A stretch of DNA of 64,000 bases from Piscicola geometra (taxonomy: Eukaryota; Annelida; Clitellata; Hirudinida; Piscicolidae). The notes under the pieces are model-generated. The model saw only the letters and a list, made by a program, of their open reading frames with translations, searched no databases and had not been told where the DNA came from. The first letter of the stretch is position 1; every line of letters starts with the position of its first letter. The stretch lies in the NCBI GenBank assembly GCA_943735955.1, contig OX030958.1:8433626-8497625 (forward strand), in the 5' to 3' direction. Both the position numbers and the translations under genes were made by a program. Below are positions 24,401 through 46,700 of this stretch, piece after piece.

Positions 24401-25111
24401 GTTTCTTTAATGAAATTTTTTTGAAATCACTATATGCATTGTTACTAATGTATATAATCTAAAAATAGTTTGATCAATTCGTTTCATTCTTGATAAATTT
24501 AATTTCATAATTTTATTAAAATTATTACAAAAAAAATTCTATTTTTATTTTTATTATGAAGTTACAATGAAGTGCAAAACGCTTTCTAATTGATTTGAAA
24601 AGACTCTTTTTTAGTTGGTAGATATTTCAAGAAAAATGAACAATATAAAAATATATTTTTAAAAGAACAGATATCAAAATGACAAATTTTATTGCAACAT
24701 TAAAAAGATGACCTATAAAACTGGATTCTTATTGGGCAAACACTTTTTTCCTTAGCCAATGGCGCCACAGACCTATTTCTAGGAGTATATTAAAGAAGAA
24801 GATGGCTCTCAGAGATATAACTTTAGTTTTTACCGAGTCATCCATAATGAGTTAACCTTTGTTGAATAATTTGACTTGTTATACTATTTTCTCAAAACAC
24901 TTACTCAACTTTACTTATTTGATTTGAAAACCTTTTTATAGTGAGTTTGGCACAGTTTCTAAAGTGATGAATTTTTGAACAAATTTATCACTTGATAACA
25001 AAACCCTCTCATAGCACTACGCCCATCACAGGCCTTCCGAACCACGGAGCGTCAACCCAAGCAGTCGTGATTGATTCGTCTTACAGTTCATAACTTCGCA
25101 ACACAACGACC
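21463..25111. other. Intergenic interval before MEX3
   Basis: AT-rich 3.6 kb. It contains one LINE C-terminus relic (23494-23709). The open frame at 22059-22394 is a T-rich hydrophobic stretch without family resemblance. Non-coding 5' exons of MEX3 could lie here but I cannot identify them. Confidence 0.55.
23494..23709 (+). mobile_element. Non-LTR retrotransposon relic (C-terminal tail of RT polyprotein)
   Basis: One open frame reads RHVFRNPGSSATRQAFTW, then a basic run RKRKRRRQKKTWLRDLEDD, then LEELAQDRHAWSKLVGG and a stop at 23707-23709. This order (GHV-R, R-QALTW, basic run, TWRRDLE-D, AQDR-W--VV-GLCP) is the C-terminal signature of RTE-like endonuclease-reverse transcriptase proteins in many invertebrates. 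An in-frame TGA (23491-23493) lies directly upstream and no RT core is nearby, so it is a 5'-truncated fragment. About 72 codons survive without a stop. Confidence 0.75.
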
Positions 25112-34724
<9,613 letters not shown>

Positions 34725-34775
34725 CAGGTAACGATAATTTTAGAATTTATTCTATCGAAATATAATTTTTGTAAA

Positions 34776-34781
34776 AATAAA
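34776..34781 (+). terminator. Candidate polyadenylation signal after MEX3
   Basis: AATAAA 52 nt after the MEX3 stop. It competes with a possible splice donor (CAG|GTAACG at 34728/34729) just after the stop, so transcripts ending here would be the short form. Confidence 0.35.
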
Positions 34782-37700
34782 TTAAATAATTATCCTTATC
34801 GTGAAATATTTCTAATTGGATGTAATATTTTCTTTAAAAGATAAAGAAATATGTTTTTAAAATATTTAAATAATATTTATTTTTTCCATTTTTTTCAGAA
34901 TCTCATATATTTGAGCTTTCTTCTCCTTTGCTCTATATATCATTCCTATTTTGGTTTCATTCACATTTTACGGCTTTTTCATTCTTTATTTATCCAATCT
35001 TTAAAGCCTATATTCTTCGCCTTTATTAAAATAAAAAATATATAGACTCAATATTTTTTAGTTGTAAAATTTGGAGTTAATTTTTTCTTCTTTTTTCTAA
35101 TTTAATTCCACAAGTGATATTTGTATTGCCTATTTATAAATTCGGCATTTTGTTTTTGCAACCCTTCCACTACCTACGGGTCGTAAACTCCAATAAAGCA
35201 CAAAGGTTTGCATGAATATTCATGTGTTTGAAAGGTAGTGTTTTGCTTTACAAACATCTAAAAACTCTTTTTACAAAATATAGCAAAATTTGATCTTTAA
35301 AGTTAAAGTTAATATTTGTATTTTTGAATGAATAATACCAAAACTAATATGCCAAAAAAGAGCTAAGTTAAACAAAATCATACTATGAAACATGAAAGGA
35401 ATATTTGTAAGAACTGAAAGAATGAACAAACCTAAATCAGTTAGCTAAAAAATTATTTATTCACAAAAAGTTTAAACATTTTTTTTCGGTATTTTTAACG
35501 TTTTTAACAGCTGTTTTTAGGGTTGTTCGAAGTAAACAATTCTTGTAGATGGAATGAAAAATTTTTACTGCCTGGAAATATTTTATTGCAACTTATGTGC
35601 ATTCATACCTACAAACTTCTGACTTGAATTTCTAGTCTAAATGCTCTTCTCATTAATTCATCAAATACGTGCCTCTCTTCAAATCCAGCGCTTTTTCCCT
35701 GTTTTGGATCCCCGCTTATACAAAAACTTTTAAACGTTTTCATTAGTTAAGCTACTTTTTTATGGGTTAAAGCCCTTATTTCCAGCTTGAATTCGTCTAT
35801 TTATAGAACGCCAGACTCCCGAGGCGCTCAACTTATCTTAGTAATAACCCCTTTAATAACCTGCTACATCTTTGCATTCTTTCCCTACCTTATCACCGGA
35901 ATCTCTTGCATCACCACATGTTCATTCTAATCAGCAACAACAACATTACATGCGCAGGAATTCACGGAATGAGCCATATTTTTAACTTCTTGCCTTTTCT
36001 TTCTTTTTTCACATTGCTTTCATCTGCTTCACTCTCCTTGAATAAAATTTTATTTATTAGTTTATTTAATTATTTTGTAAAGTTTCAAGAAATATTAGTC
36101 GAAAAGTTTTATAGCCGCACACTTTCGTCATATTAAGTTTAAAACCAAAGATTGAACTCTTTTTTACTTTGAAAGAATTTAAACAAGTTCGGTTTCCAAA
36201 GAGATTTCCATCTTGAAACAGCTTTACAGAGCTTCAAAGCTTCATTCCATGGATACCTGTACAGTGTACAGAGCCTTAAACTCGCGTTGAATGCCTGAAT
36301 AGACACAACATGAAAGACCGGAATTCCAAAATCATTTGTAACTTCTATTCTGTTCAATGAATGAACGAATGCATGGATGCATGGAAGTGTCATGAATGCA
36401 CATCGGAGGATAAGAAGGCAGATAAGGAGGATTTATTGGACGGCATCGCAGCTTCTCCGACCACTACTGGCTGGCCATTAGGCAGATTTACTTGTATACA
36501 CACATTGATGCATTTAGTTCATTATGTGAGTGGATGTTTGAGCAGGAAGTGATTAAGCAGAAGTATTGGACTGCGTAAAATGTTGAAAAGAGGGAAGAAG
36601 TAGTTTTGTTCGGGAAAGATCGCATCGACGACAAGCGAGGGTCTGTCATGGTGTGGTGGAGACACTGTTGGAAGAGACTGTGTGGTAGGAAGTTGAAGGG
36701 CTCTTAGTGGAATTATTTACGTTATGTTGAACTTGTTTCGAACAAATAGTTCGAAGCCATCTTGTACTGAAGTAACAAATGCTGCTGTGAGCGTTCAGGG
36801 ATCCAGCTTGAGTCTTTCGCCGAAGCAGCAATAATCAAGTCGAACAAAAGGATGCGTAGATAAGATAACTTATCGATATGATGTAGGAGTGTGTTAATTG
36901 AGGTATAAATCATTTCCAAGTTGCTTTATCATTTGATTTAACTATTTTTCTAGTTAGCTTCAAAACTCTATGTATTCTTTACCGATCTATCATCCAATTT
37001 CACATTTTGGAGAAATTTTAATGCGTTTCTGAAATAATTATTGATTAAGGATTTTATGAAAAAATTCACATAAATTGTTACAATTTTGTTTGAATAGTTA
37101 AAAATTCTTAAATAAACCATTGAATCAATACTACTATATTCTCTAAGACCAACAAGAAACCACTTCTTTAAATTAACAATTCATTAATTTTTAATTTTAT
37201 TGAAAATCCGATTAGAATTAATCGAGGGAAAAAGTAGCTAACAGGAATTTTTGAATACAATATTGTTTTTTTATTCCCCTTCTGAGCACATGCTAATAAA
37301 GAAGACAAAAATGTGAAAAAGTTGTGAAGCAAAAACTTAAAAATAACTTTTAAGTGCAAGTCGAAGAAGGAAAAAAGCAAATTCTATTATGATTCAGCAG
37401 ATAACTCTTCACCAGATGCATTTGGAAGCCTTATTGCGTTTAAAGTCAAATGCGTGATAGAAAAGTTGACTACTCACACAACGACAACAAACCAAACCCA
37501 CGATTGATGAAGAATCAAGTCATTTTTCAAAAAACAATTTGATTTTTAATGATTTTTTCTGAAGGAACAAAATTAATTTGAATACCTCTCTGAACATTAA
37601 TATATTCTTTTTATATAAATAAATAAATAACTGCGGTGAAATATATGAAAATTTTTACAATACGGCTTTATAAATAAGTAGTAAGTATAAAAAAAAGTAT

Positions 37701-40700
37701 TTTTTCTATGAAAGATTGCCACGAAAAATAATATGAAATAACGTGCAACAAGGTAACGTTATAAACTTCATACCAAAATAAATCAAAACTTTCTTTAGTT
37801 GAAACTCTGCGTAAAGATTCACATTCGTGGAATTAATTGGAGAAATAAAAAAAATCAAAAAATATTTAAAACTCAAGAAGAATAAAGAGCCTTGAGAAAG
37901 AATATCTTAATAGAAGAATAGAACACATTTCTTAGAATAAAAACAAACTTTTCCACATGCCGCAATGAAGAGTAAAAAGCTCTTTTAGCCTTAAAAAATA
38001 ATAAATGAAGCAAAAAAAATAATTAGAAGATCAAACATAATGAAAAAAAAAATTTTTAAAGAAAAAATATGAAAAAAGAAAACAAATCGAATAAATCATT
38101 TGATTTAATAGAAAGTATCTTGTAACGAAGGTTTATTTGTGTAACTCTGTGTTTGTTTCCATGACAGCCACACGCGGGCATGATACTTGGAACTTTAATA
38201 GGGGGAAATATAATTAATAAAAAAAGTAAAAAAACTAGTTCAAATTTTTTCAAAAGTATTTTTAATACCAATATTTTTAGTTTTTGTTTTAGTTTTTATC
38301 GGCTTTCTCACGTGATTCAATTGGAAACAAACAAAATAAATACAAATGGTGGGTTTAAGTTCTTTGTGGGTGGATCAGTGGACGAATGTTGGAGTGGAAG
38401 AATAAATGTTTGAATGTGAGGGTGGAAGATAGAAGAATGGGTGGATGATCTGATAGCGGAATGAAGAATGGATATGTAAGAAAATGAATTAGATATAACT
38501 GATGAGTAAAAAAAGATGAAACTGGACTGCTTGATGTCTTTATGAAGTGATGCCTCAAGTTGAAACTGTGAGTTCATGCTGCTGTTTCAATGGTTATACC
38601 CTGCTGGATGAATGGTCAATAGATAATTCTTTACTTCATGGTGAATTCACGGAGGTTTTAGATCAATAAATGAATGGTTTGAGCAAATGAATAAATAAAT
38701 TTCAGACAAAAATGAACTAACCTAAAAATATATTGATACTTTGATAGAGAGAAGGAATGAAATGAGTTCAATTTCTAGGTATGTGCACAATACGTATTAG
38801 CAAAGAGATAAGAGCTCGAATGAAAAGCCACATAAACATGATAGATAAGCCCACATACACACACCCACAAGAAAGCCCACATACACACACCCATAAGAGA
38901 GCCCGCATGCACAAACACACACTCTCAAATTGACTCGAATACTAGGCGCCAAAGCTATCTTCTAAGCATCAGGCCTGATGAGAAATTCAGATGCATGGCC
39001 CCCGAAAAAGATGAATCATGACACACAACTGGCCATAACTAACTTCAAAAACAACCACATAAACAACCAAAAACAAAAACCACACACAAAAACATTTTCA
39101 CATACCGACTAAAAGAAACGATCACAGACAAGCGCACAAGCAGTCCAAACTAAAAACAATTATGGCCGAGTTAGAGGAGTCTGGACTCTGTCTGGGGCGG
39201 TAATCTGCTTTGCTTTAAAGTTGACCAAATGCAGAAAAACTTTGCAGATCATTTAAATCACATTTGCCTTTTCAAAACTTCATTTACCTCCAAGCGATGC
39301 CCCATAATGACTGTTTTTTTTGGTAATTAACATTGACCAGAAGTGAAGAACTCAGTCTTTGTGGAAAGACTATTAGACATTTTTCATGGCTGACTGAATC
39401 AGCACTTGAAAGAGCAGTTATGGAAATTCATTAAAAAAATTAATATTATACTCCCTAAAAATGAATTCTCAAATATTTAGGAAGTCAATGAAAATTTATG
39501 AAATTGAGTGGTGGGATAGAAAATGGATGAGCGAATGAAGACATAGAAAATATGGAAACGAAGGATGGGAGGATGAATAGAATGGATGAGTGAAACTTAA
39601 CCCAAAACTGCAACAAAATCTGTTTCAAAGCATTGGGAGTGAAGCTATGTGATCCTTCAACTTTCAGTGTCTGCTTCTATGGGGTTGCTTGTATGTGCGT
39701 GTGTCTAAGTGGATGTTTATATGTGCATCAGCCTTTAGGATAATCTTTTGAATATTTTATTCATAAAAAGAACATTTATTTTTAATTGCTGAAAGTTGGC
39801 TTTAAATGTCTTTATAGTTATCCTGCGTTGGTTTTTATCACCAACGAGTCAAAGAGTTTACTTCAAAGGCTGAAACACTTTCGATCATTAAATTAAAACT
39901 TTCACTTTTTTCGTAAATGGATAAATATTTTCAATAAACTGGGACTTTTGTCAACGATTGTTACATATTTTAGATGTAGGAGATCACCACCTTCCGCATC
40001 ATGCCCACACATGCAACTTTTCCGGAACAGAAGTTTTTAACAAGGTGATTATTACGGATTCTGGCTGTGCGTCCGAAAGTCTTCCTTTATGTCCTTCTGA
40101 GGCCGCTTGTCCATTCGCACAGCATCCTTCGCCCAAACATCTTCTAATTAATCGCACACAACTTCTCACACGTGTGAACATCTCCATCTTCGCATGTATT
40201 CCCTTGGGAGAACCTTTTGAACGTAATAATAATAACAATTATTGTTTTACTTTCGATATATTTTCATAATAGGAATTTATTTTAAGTTTTCAAGTTTCCG
40301 TTAAACTTTTTTCAAAAGTTAAAAATAAGTTTGAAAGCTTTAATAGTTTTTAATCTTGATGGAAGAAAATTTTAAAGTGCATTCAATGTCAATTTAATTG
40401 CATTAGACTTTTGCTTGAAAATAATTTTTCCATAATAGTTCCTATATTGCATTATAATCTCTTGTCCAATAATTGCCCCTTTAGAATCTTCCCTCGGGGT
40501 GGTTGCAAGAGTCGAATCGAACATATTTGTTATCTCATGTTTTTGCTAATGATTCTATAGTTTTGAAGTGATTTGAAGAAACTATGGAATAATTAGGTTA
40601 TAACTCTAATTGCAAATCAGTCAAACCAATAATCCAGTTCATGGGATGATAGTAGTGGCAATGATATAAGAGGTGGTAGTAGAGGTGGTAAGGGGAGTAC

Positions 40701-43700
40701 TGAGCGTAGAAGCGATAGCTTTAACAGGCTTAAGATTGATAGCGTAAATAAAGGATCAAAACAAAGCTGTTAGGAGCACAGACACACGCACGCAAGAGCC
40801 TCTGTAATTGCTTAAAGACTTCACTACAAATTTATTTACTTTTAATTACGCGCCAGTTTTGTTTTCGCAGACGTTTAAGACCCTCTTAAATGGGCAAGAG
40901 ATGATCTTTTAATTTCTTTTCTTATGTTGACTATTCAATACGCCCATATTATAATAATATTTTGCATAATTAAATTGATAAAAGTGAGTGCATTTGATCG
41001 CCATGACCTCTTCCATCTGGCAAGAGCACCAATCAAGGTCTCTGCAGCAGACCGTTCATATCTTCCGCCCTTACTCTAATATCATTCATATCACATTTGA
41101 CGCTCCATTTAACATGTCTTTTTAGATTCTTTTTCGATATTTTTTTTTGATGGTCTTAGCTTCTATATTATAAGTCAATGTTATGTCTCAATGTTGGAAT
41201 TGAGATGTGAAAACGTTCATTTCAAGTTTTTCCTGTTTGACCAGTTTTTTATTTGTTCGATTATTGTACTTGTCATGGTATTTGTTTTTTTATTCAAACC
41301 ACAAGTTTTTTTCTATTAGATTGTTATTCTTTGTAAAAAAAACAAATTTTTTCATGTCGTTTTACATTTTTCTGTATAACGATTGAAATATTACAGTTTT
41401 CCGAGTTTTTCTATTATTTTTATAAATTTAAAAAGATGAAATTTCAACTGTCAGTATCAATTTGTTTCACAGGTGTCCAGCTAAAGGAACAAGCAGAATA
41501 GAAAAACGCTTTTTATAAAGTGGATGAACAAATTGTCCAAACTATAATTATAAAAAAGAAGAAAATCTTAATTAATAATTTAATGATTAAAAAAATTTAA
41601 TGCAATAAAATATAATAACTTAAAATTTTTAAAAATAATAAAAACTGGGAAATTATACAAAAAAGAAAATGCAATTCAAGTACGGAATGTCTCTTAATTC
41701 AGCATTTGTTCTAATTAATCCAGTCATCCTTGCTCGTCTAATTCAAAGAACCGACAATGCTTCCAAGACTGAGAAACCACAATTTCAAGTTGTCATCGTT
41801 ATCATCATCATCTTTGCCATTATCATCATCATCATCATTATCGTCATCACATACACACGCAGATACAAACAAAAGTGTACCAGGATAATATTTGGAACGA
41901 TTTGATCAAGTTTCAAAAGGAGGAAACCTATAGTTTACTTAATAGCTCTTCTAAATGCTCTGTGTGCCCATGTGAATGTACGTGTGAATGTAGGTATGTC
42001 TAAATTTGTGTAAGAATTTCTCTATATTCTGTTTGGGTGTGTTGTCGAAGTTAGTTGATTGCCTAAAGGCTTCCACTTTGTTTCGAGTTGTGACCGGCGC
42101 TTCCAGTGTCCGCGTGCTGACGAATTTCAATAATTAATGGTTAGTTTGACTGTTTGTTTATTAGTGGGTGAAGTAACTTATGATGGTCGGGATGAATGCA
42201 TGCATGAAGGGTGAATGAATAGTTGCTTTGATGAATGGTTACATGGATGGGTGAATAGAGAAATGCACGAAGACTGGTTGCTAAATGGCTGCACGTTTTG
42301 TATCTGCATTTATTTTTGTAGACTGGTTTTTTTCTTTTTGTCTTGTCAGTTCTAAAGTGTTGTTTTTCCTCTGTGTACATTGCTGCACTATAATTTCATT
42401 TTGGGTGTCACCCTGAAACCATATTTATATTCTTTTGTTATTATTTATTTGACTTTTTATTTTCCCATTTTGTTTTATTTGATCATACAAAATTGTTTTT
42501 GTTATTTATTAAATATTTTTTTCATTTTTATTGCAAAACTCAAATAATGGTATCGGATGAGGTTTCATTTCTACGTGACACCTTCTGCTAGATTAATCTA
42601 TCGATGCCTAATAACACCTCCTACTGAACCCTATCGTTCACCATTTGTAGCTCTTTTTTCAATAGAACCTTTTTATATTTTCATTCTCTCTATTTTTATG
42701 AATTTCATCAATCATGTTTCGATACGTTCTTTCTTGTATTTCTAGCGCATAATCTCATGAACGATACCGTCATGTGGCGTGTGTCTCAAGTGCTGCCTCG
42801 TGCTTATTAAGTTGCTGGCATTCATCACTGTACAAAGAACTGTCACAAGTCAGACCTCTAGTTGGTCGATCGAAAGATAAAAGATGGTGAATATTATTGT
42901 CTAAAAGAATTATACGAGATTATATAAAAAAAAAATATCTATCATAAATCGATTATTTTTGAATTTATTTCTAAAATTTATTTTAAAGTCTATTTAGATA
43001 ATTGAAAACGAAATAAAAATAGATGACTTGTGAAATACTGATTTCGAGGAATTTGTGAGCGATTAATCATGCCTCAACAAATGTTCCAAGCCCTTCTGAC
43101 CCTAACCGCTGCTTGTGCCGAGTATGAGGCATATATTTACAATCATTCATCTAAGTATGTTTGCGAGTCGACGTCAATGATGCACTCTCCTATCCTTTTC
43201 AATGCAGAGATTAATATTTATGTGAAAATTTTCAATTTGTTCTCGCATTTTAAGTTCTCGTACAGAATTGTATATATGCGATATTAAAAAGTTATTTACT
43301 TAAATAGAATTTGAAGAATTATTAAAAATGGTAAAACTGTTGAAACTGTTACTCATGATGTTTTGTTTTTAAGGTTAAAAGCCACCTAGACCGTTGCGTC
43401 ATCCTTCTATTTTCTTTAACAATGCCCATTCTGAATTCTATCCTTTCACAGGTAAATATTTTATTCCCAGACACTTTCATGTTATAAACGAATTCAAATG
43501 ATTATTATTTATCTATTATGACACTTTCAAATTCCGTTTTCAATTTACCAATAAAAATTGGAATTATTTTTGACGTATTTTCGAAGATTATTTTGATAGC
43601 TACGATTAATAAGTGGCGTCGTTTATTTATTCATTATTTCGTTTCATGTGGCATCAAAACACTTCGAGGGCGCCTGTGCGTGCTGAATCATTGGGTACTT

Positions 43701-46700
43701 CTTTCGAGATAGTGTATTTAGGTGTGAAAACACGCCGAAGCTGTTCCCATGGGAACCATTTGTAGTGGATCTTGCTACTGTTGAATGTTGCTGATTCTTC
43801 CAAAGACACCCTAGATTAAACCATGTTGATTACTCCGCCATCCACAAAGTATATGATAAACTTCTTAATCGAATATTATGTATTGTACAGCAGAATAAAT
43901 TCTTATTTATTACAATTTTATGTAAACTATAGAAGACATTATTAAATAAATAGATATATTCATATCAGTGTACTGCAATTGTGTTCACAGGAAGAAATGA
44001 GGATATTTTTGTAATATTTTTTTGAAAGGATTCGAGTTAAATATTATTCTAAAACGCAGAAAAACATATTGTAAATTATTTGAAAGTTCGAGAACCTATT
44101 TTTATGTCAATGGAATCAACTCCGCCCCATAACCAGGCGTACCGAAAGAAAGAGAAATATATTGTCATATTAATGTGTTATATTGAAAAGTAAATCATAT
44201 TATAACCAACTATGATGCAATAAATTCTATGAAAGACGAGATGGCAAAGTAAAGAGAAAGATATAGTTTTGATGACTTCAAGTCTTACTTTTCGGTCGTT
44301 TCTCAAACTTTTCTTTCATTTCAAGAACCTTGGCAACTCATTGTCGGCCTGTGACGATGTTTTACTGAACTTCAACTACTATTATTTGTATTCTTATACC
44401 ATTCATAATTCCTTCTCTCAAATGAAGTAATACACGAAATACTCTTTTTGAATAAAAATACCCGAAGTTTTATGTTGATGTACTCGGAATATATCACAAA
44501 GATGTTTTCTGTTTAACATTTCAAAAATACCGCCTATCCCAAAAACCTGTCTATTTATTTGTGAGCTTTTTTAGTTTGTGTAGATCATCCGCTTTCAGAA
44601 TTCAAAAATTCGCATTTATTGGCTAAATCATTTTATAATAAGTATTGATTTTTAAGCATAATTCTTTTTCTTCATGATTTTGGCTTGGGTTAGTTCAAGA
44701 TTTTTAAAAATTTTGATACTATTTTGGTGATAATTTCATGCTTAGAGTTCTTATTGAATTTTTATTTTTAAAACCGCTAACGACTACAGTTTTTTGGTTT
44801 TGTCGACTATTTAAAAAATTGATTTTCCCAATTCGTATCCAGCTCCAAAGAGTCATTTTGAATTCTTTTATGCAATTTATCGACCGCTTTTCTTCGTTTA
44901 CGAGATATACACCTTTAACTTATTTTACTTTGCTCGTCTATTTTGTACTCATTTTCAACGCGATTCCTTCTGATTTACACCACCACGATAATCAAGTTTG
45001 CTACAATTTTCTGTTTATTTCTTTCGAAAGTGATTCGTTCAAGTTAATCATTTGTTTTCGATGTAGTTTACTTTTCGATGGTTTTAATGGTTCAATCCTT
45101 CTATTTTACTTAAATCGTCCTAATCAGACCGTCCGTCTAACTTTTCATCGCTTTACTCCGTTTCTTCTCTATTCAGTATTACTCGTACTATTCGAAATAC
45201 CCTAGAGCCTATCCCATAGTTGTTTCAAAGTTGATTAAACTACTTTCACAATTTTTTATCGATTTTAATGTTCAGCCAAAACTAGAGAATATTCTCAACG
45301 CGCTATACTGTCATTTTTACATAATTATAGAATTATTTTTGTCATAAATATATTTTATTAACACCAATGCGTTCTTCTTTCGTCAGAAAATAATTATAAG
45401 CAAATTAGAAAGCAGTTTGAACTAATGTTTAATTGCTTAGTGTGAACTAGTATTAACATAATTATAAATAATTTAATAAAAAAATAAGCTAATTAATTAA
45501 CATTCAAAAATAATTTTTTTATATCAGACAACTAAGCAAAACACGTAGAAAAAACACTTATAATCTACACACAGAAATAGGCACACACACGGACTCCTTC
45601 ACATACACACACACACACACGGACTCCTCCACATACACACACACACAAGCACACGAAGGTAGTTTAATTTAGGAGAACGTTACATCAAGATAGGTGGGGG
45701 CGGAGGACGATAAGATCTCGCAGCGAACGCTAGATAATCAATAAAGAATAAAATTTGAGATGGCAGGATGGGAGCTGTGCCAGAGATAGTTGCTTTCAAT
45801 ACAAAAAATCCACCAAATTTTTATTTACAAAATAGAAAATCAATAACATTTCGTATAAATCATAAAAATGACTTTATCGATAGACGAAAAAACAAAGATA
45901 ACAAGTAATAATAATAAAAGTAATAATTTAAAGCCTATCGAATGAGCTCCATTACTCACAATATGGATGCGTGAAAGTAGACGGAGGGAGAATAAATCGA
46001 TATTCGAAGATCGTCGATATGACGTCATAAGAACGCGAAGGTGAGTTATGAAAGTTGTGCAATTAATCCAGACAAGATGCGATGCTTGATAATTATTTTT
46101 TGAAGGATGCTGGAAAGAACTTGATGCACGTTATGCTTTAGAATTGCTGTGACTTCCAAAAAGATGGGCTGCAGTAATTGTTATGATTTGTTGTCAAGAT
46201 GTAAAATGACCTGTTGCTCATTTTGATTGAGCCACCTAAAATACTGTAAAACAACAATTTCAGCGTTCACAAAGCCGCATTTTTTCAGGATCGTTTGCTT
46301 TCGAAATACAATTTGTTAAATAGTAGAAATAATGACCTCAAAGATTCCCTTTCAGAATTTATTTAACTTACGATGCAGTTTGGAAGATAAAGAGAAGATA
46401 GCATTAGAAGAGACACGCAGGCTAATTGAAAGGAAGGCAAGGGCGTCAAAGCAAAGCGGCCAATTTCGAAGGCGTTGTGGGAGTGTGGGACGCATTAGGC
46501 AGGTGGTTGTTTTCGGCAAAAAATCTTCTTATAGTACATGAAAACATTTATTTCTGAAAATAAATAGCCCAACCACTACAAACACACTTTAAAGACACGC
46601 TGTGACTCTGACGATTTGTCTTTAAATACAACGATTCCACACAATGCAGTGTGATTGGAGAGGCTGGATGACTTGATTGCCAGCAAGAACGTCCCGTTAT

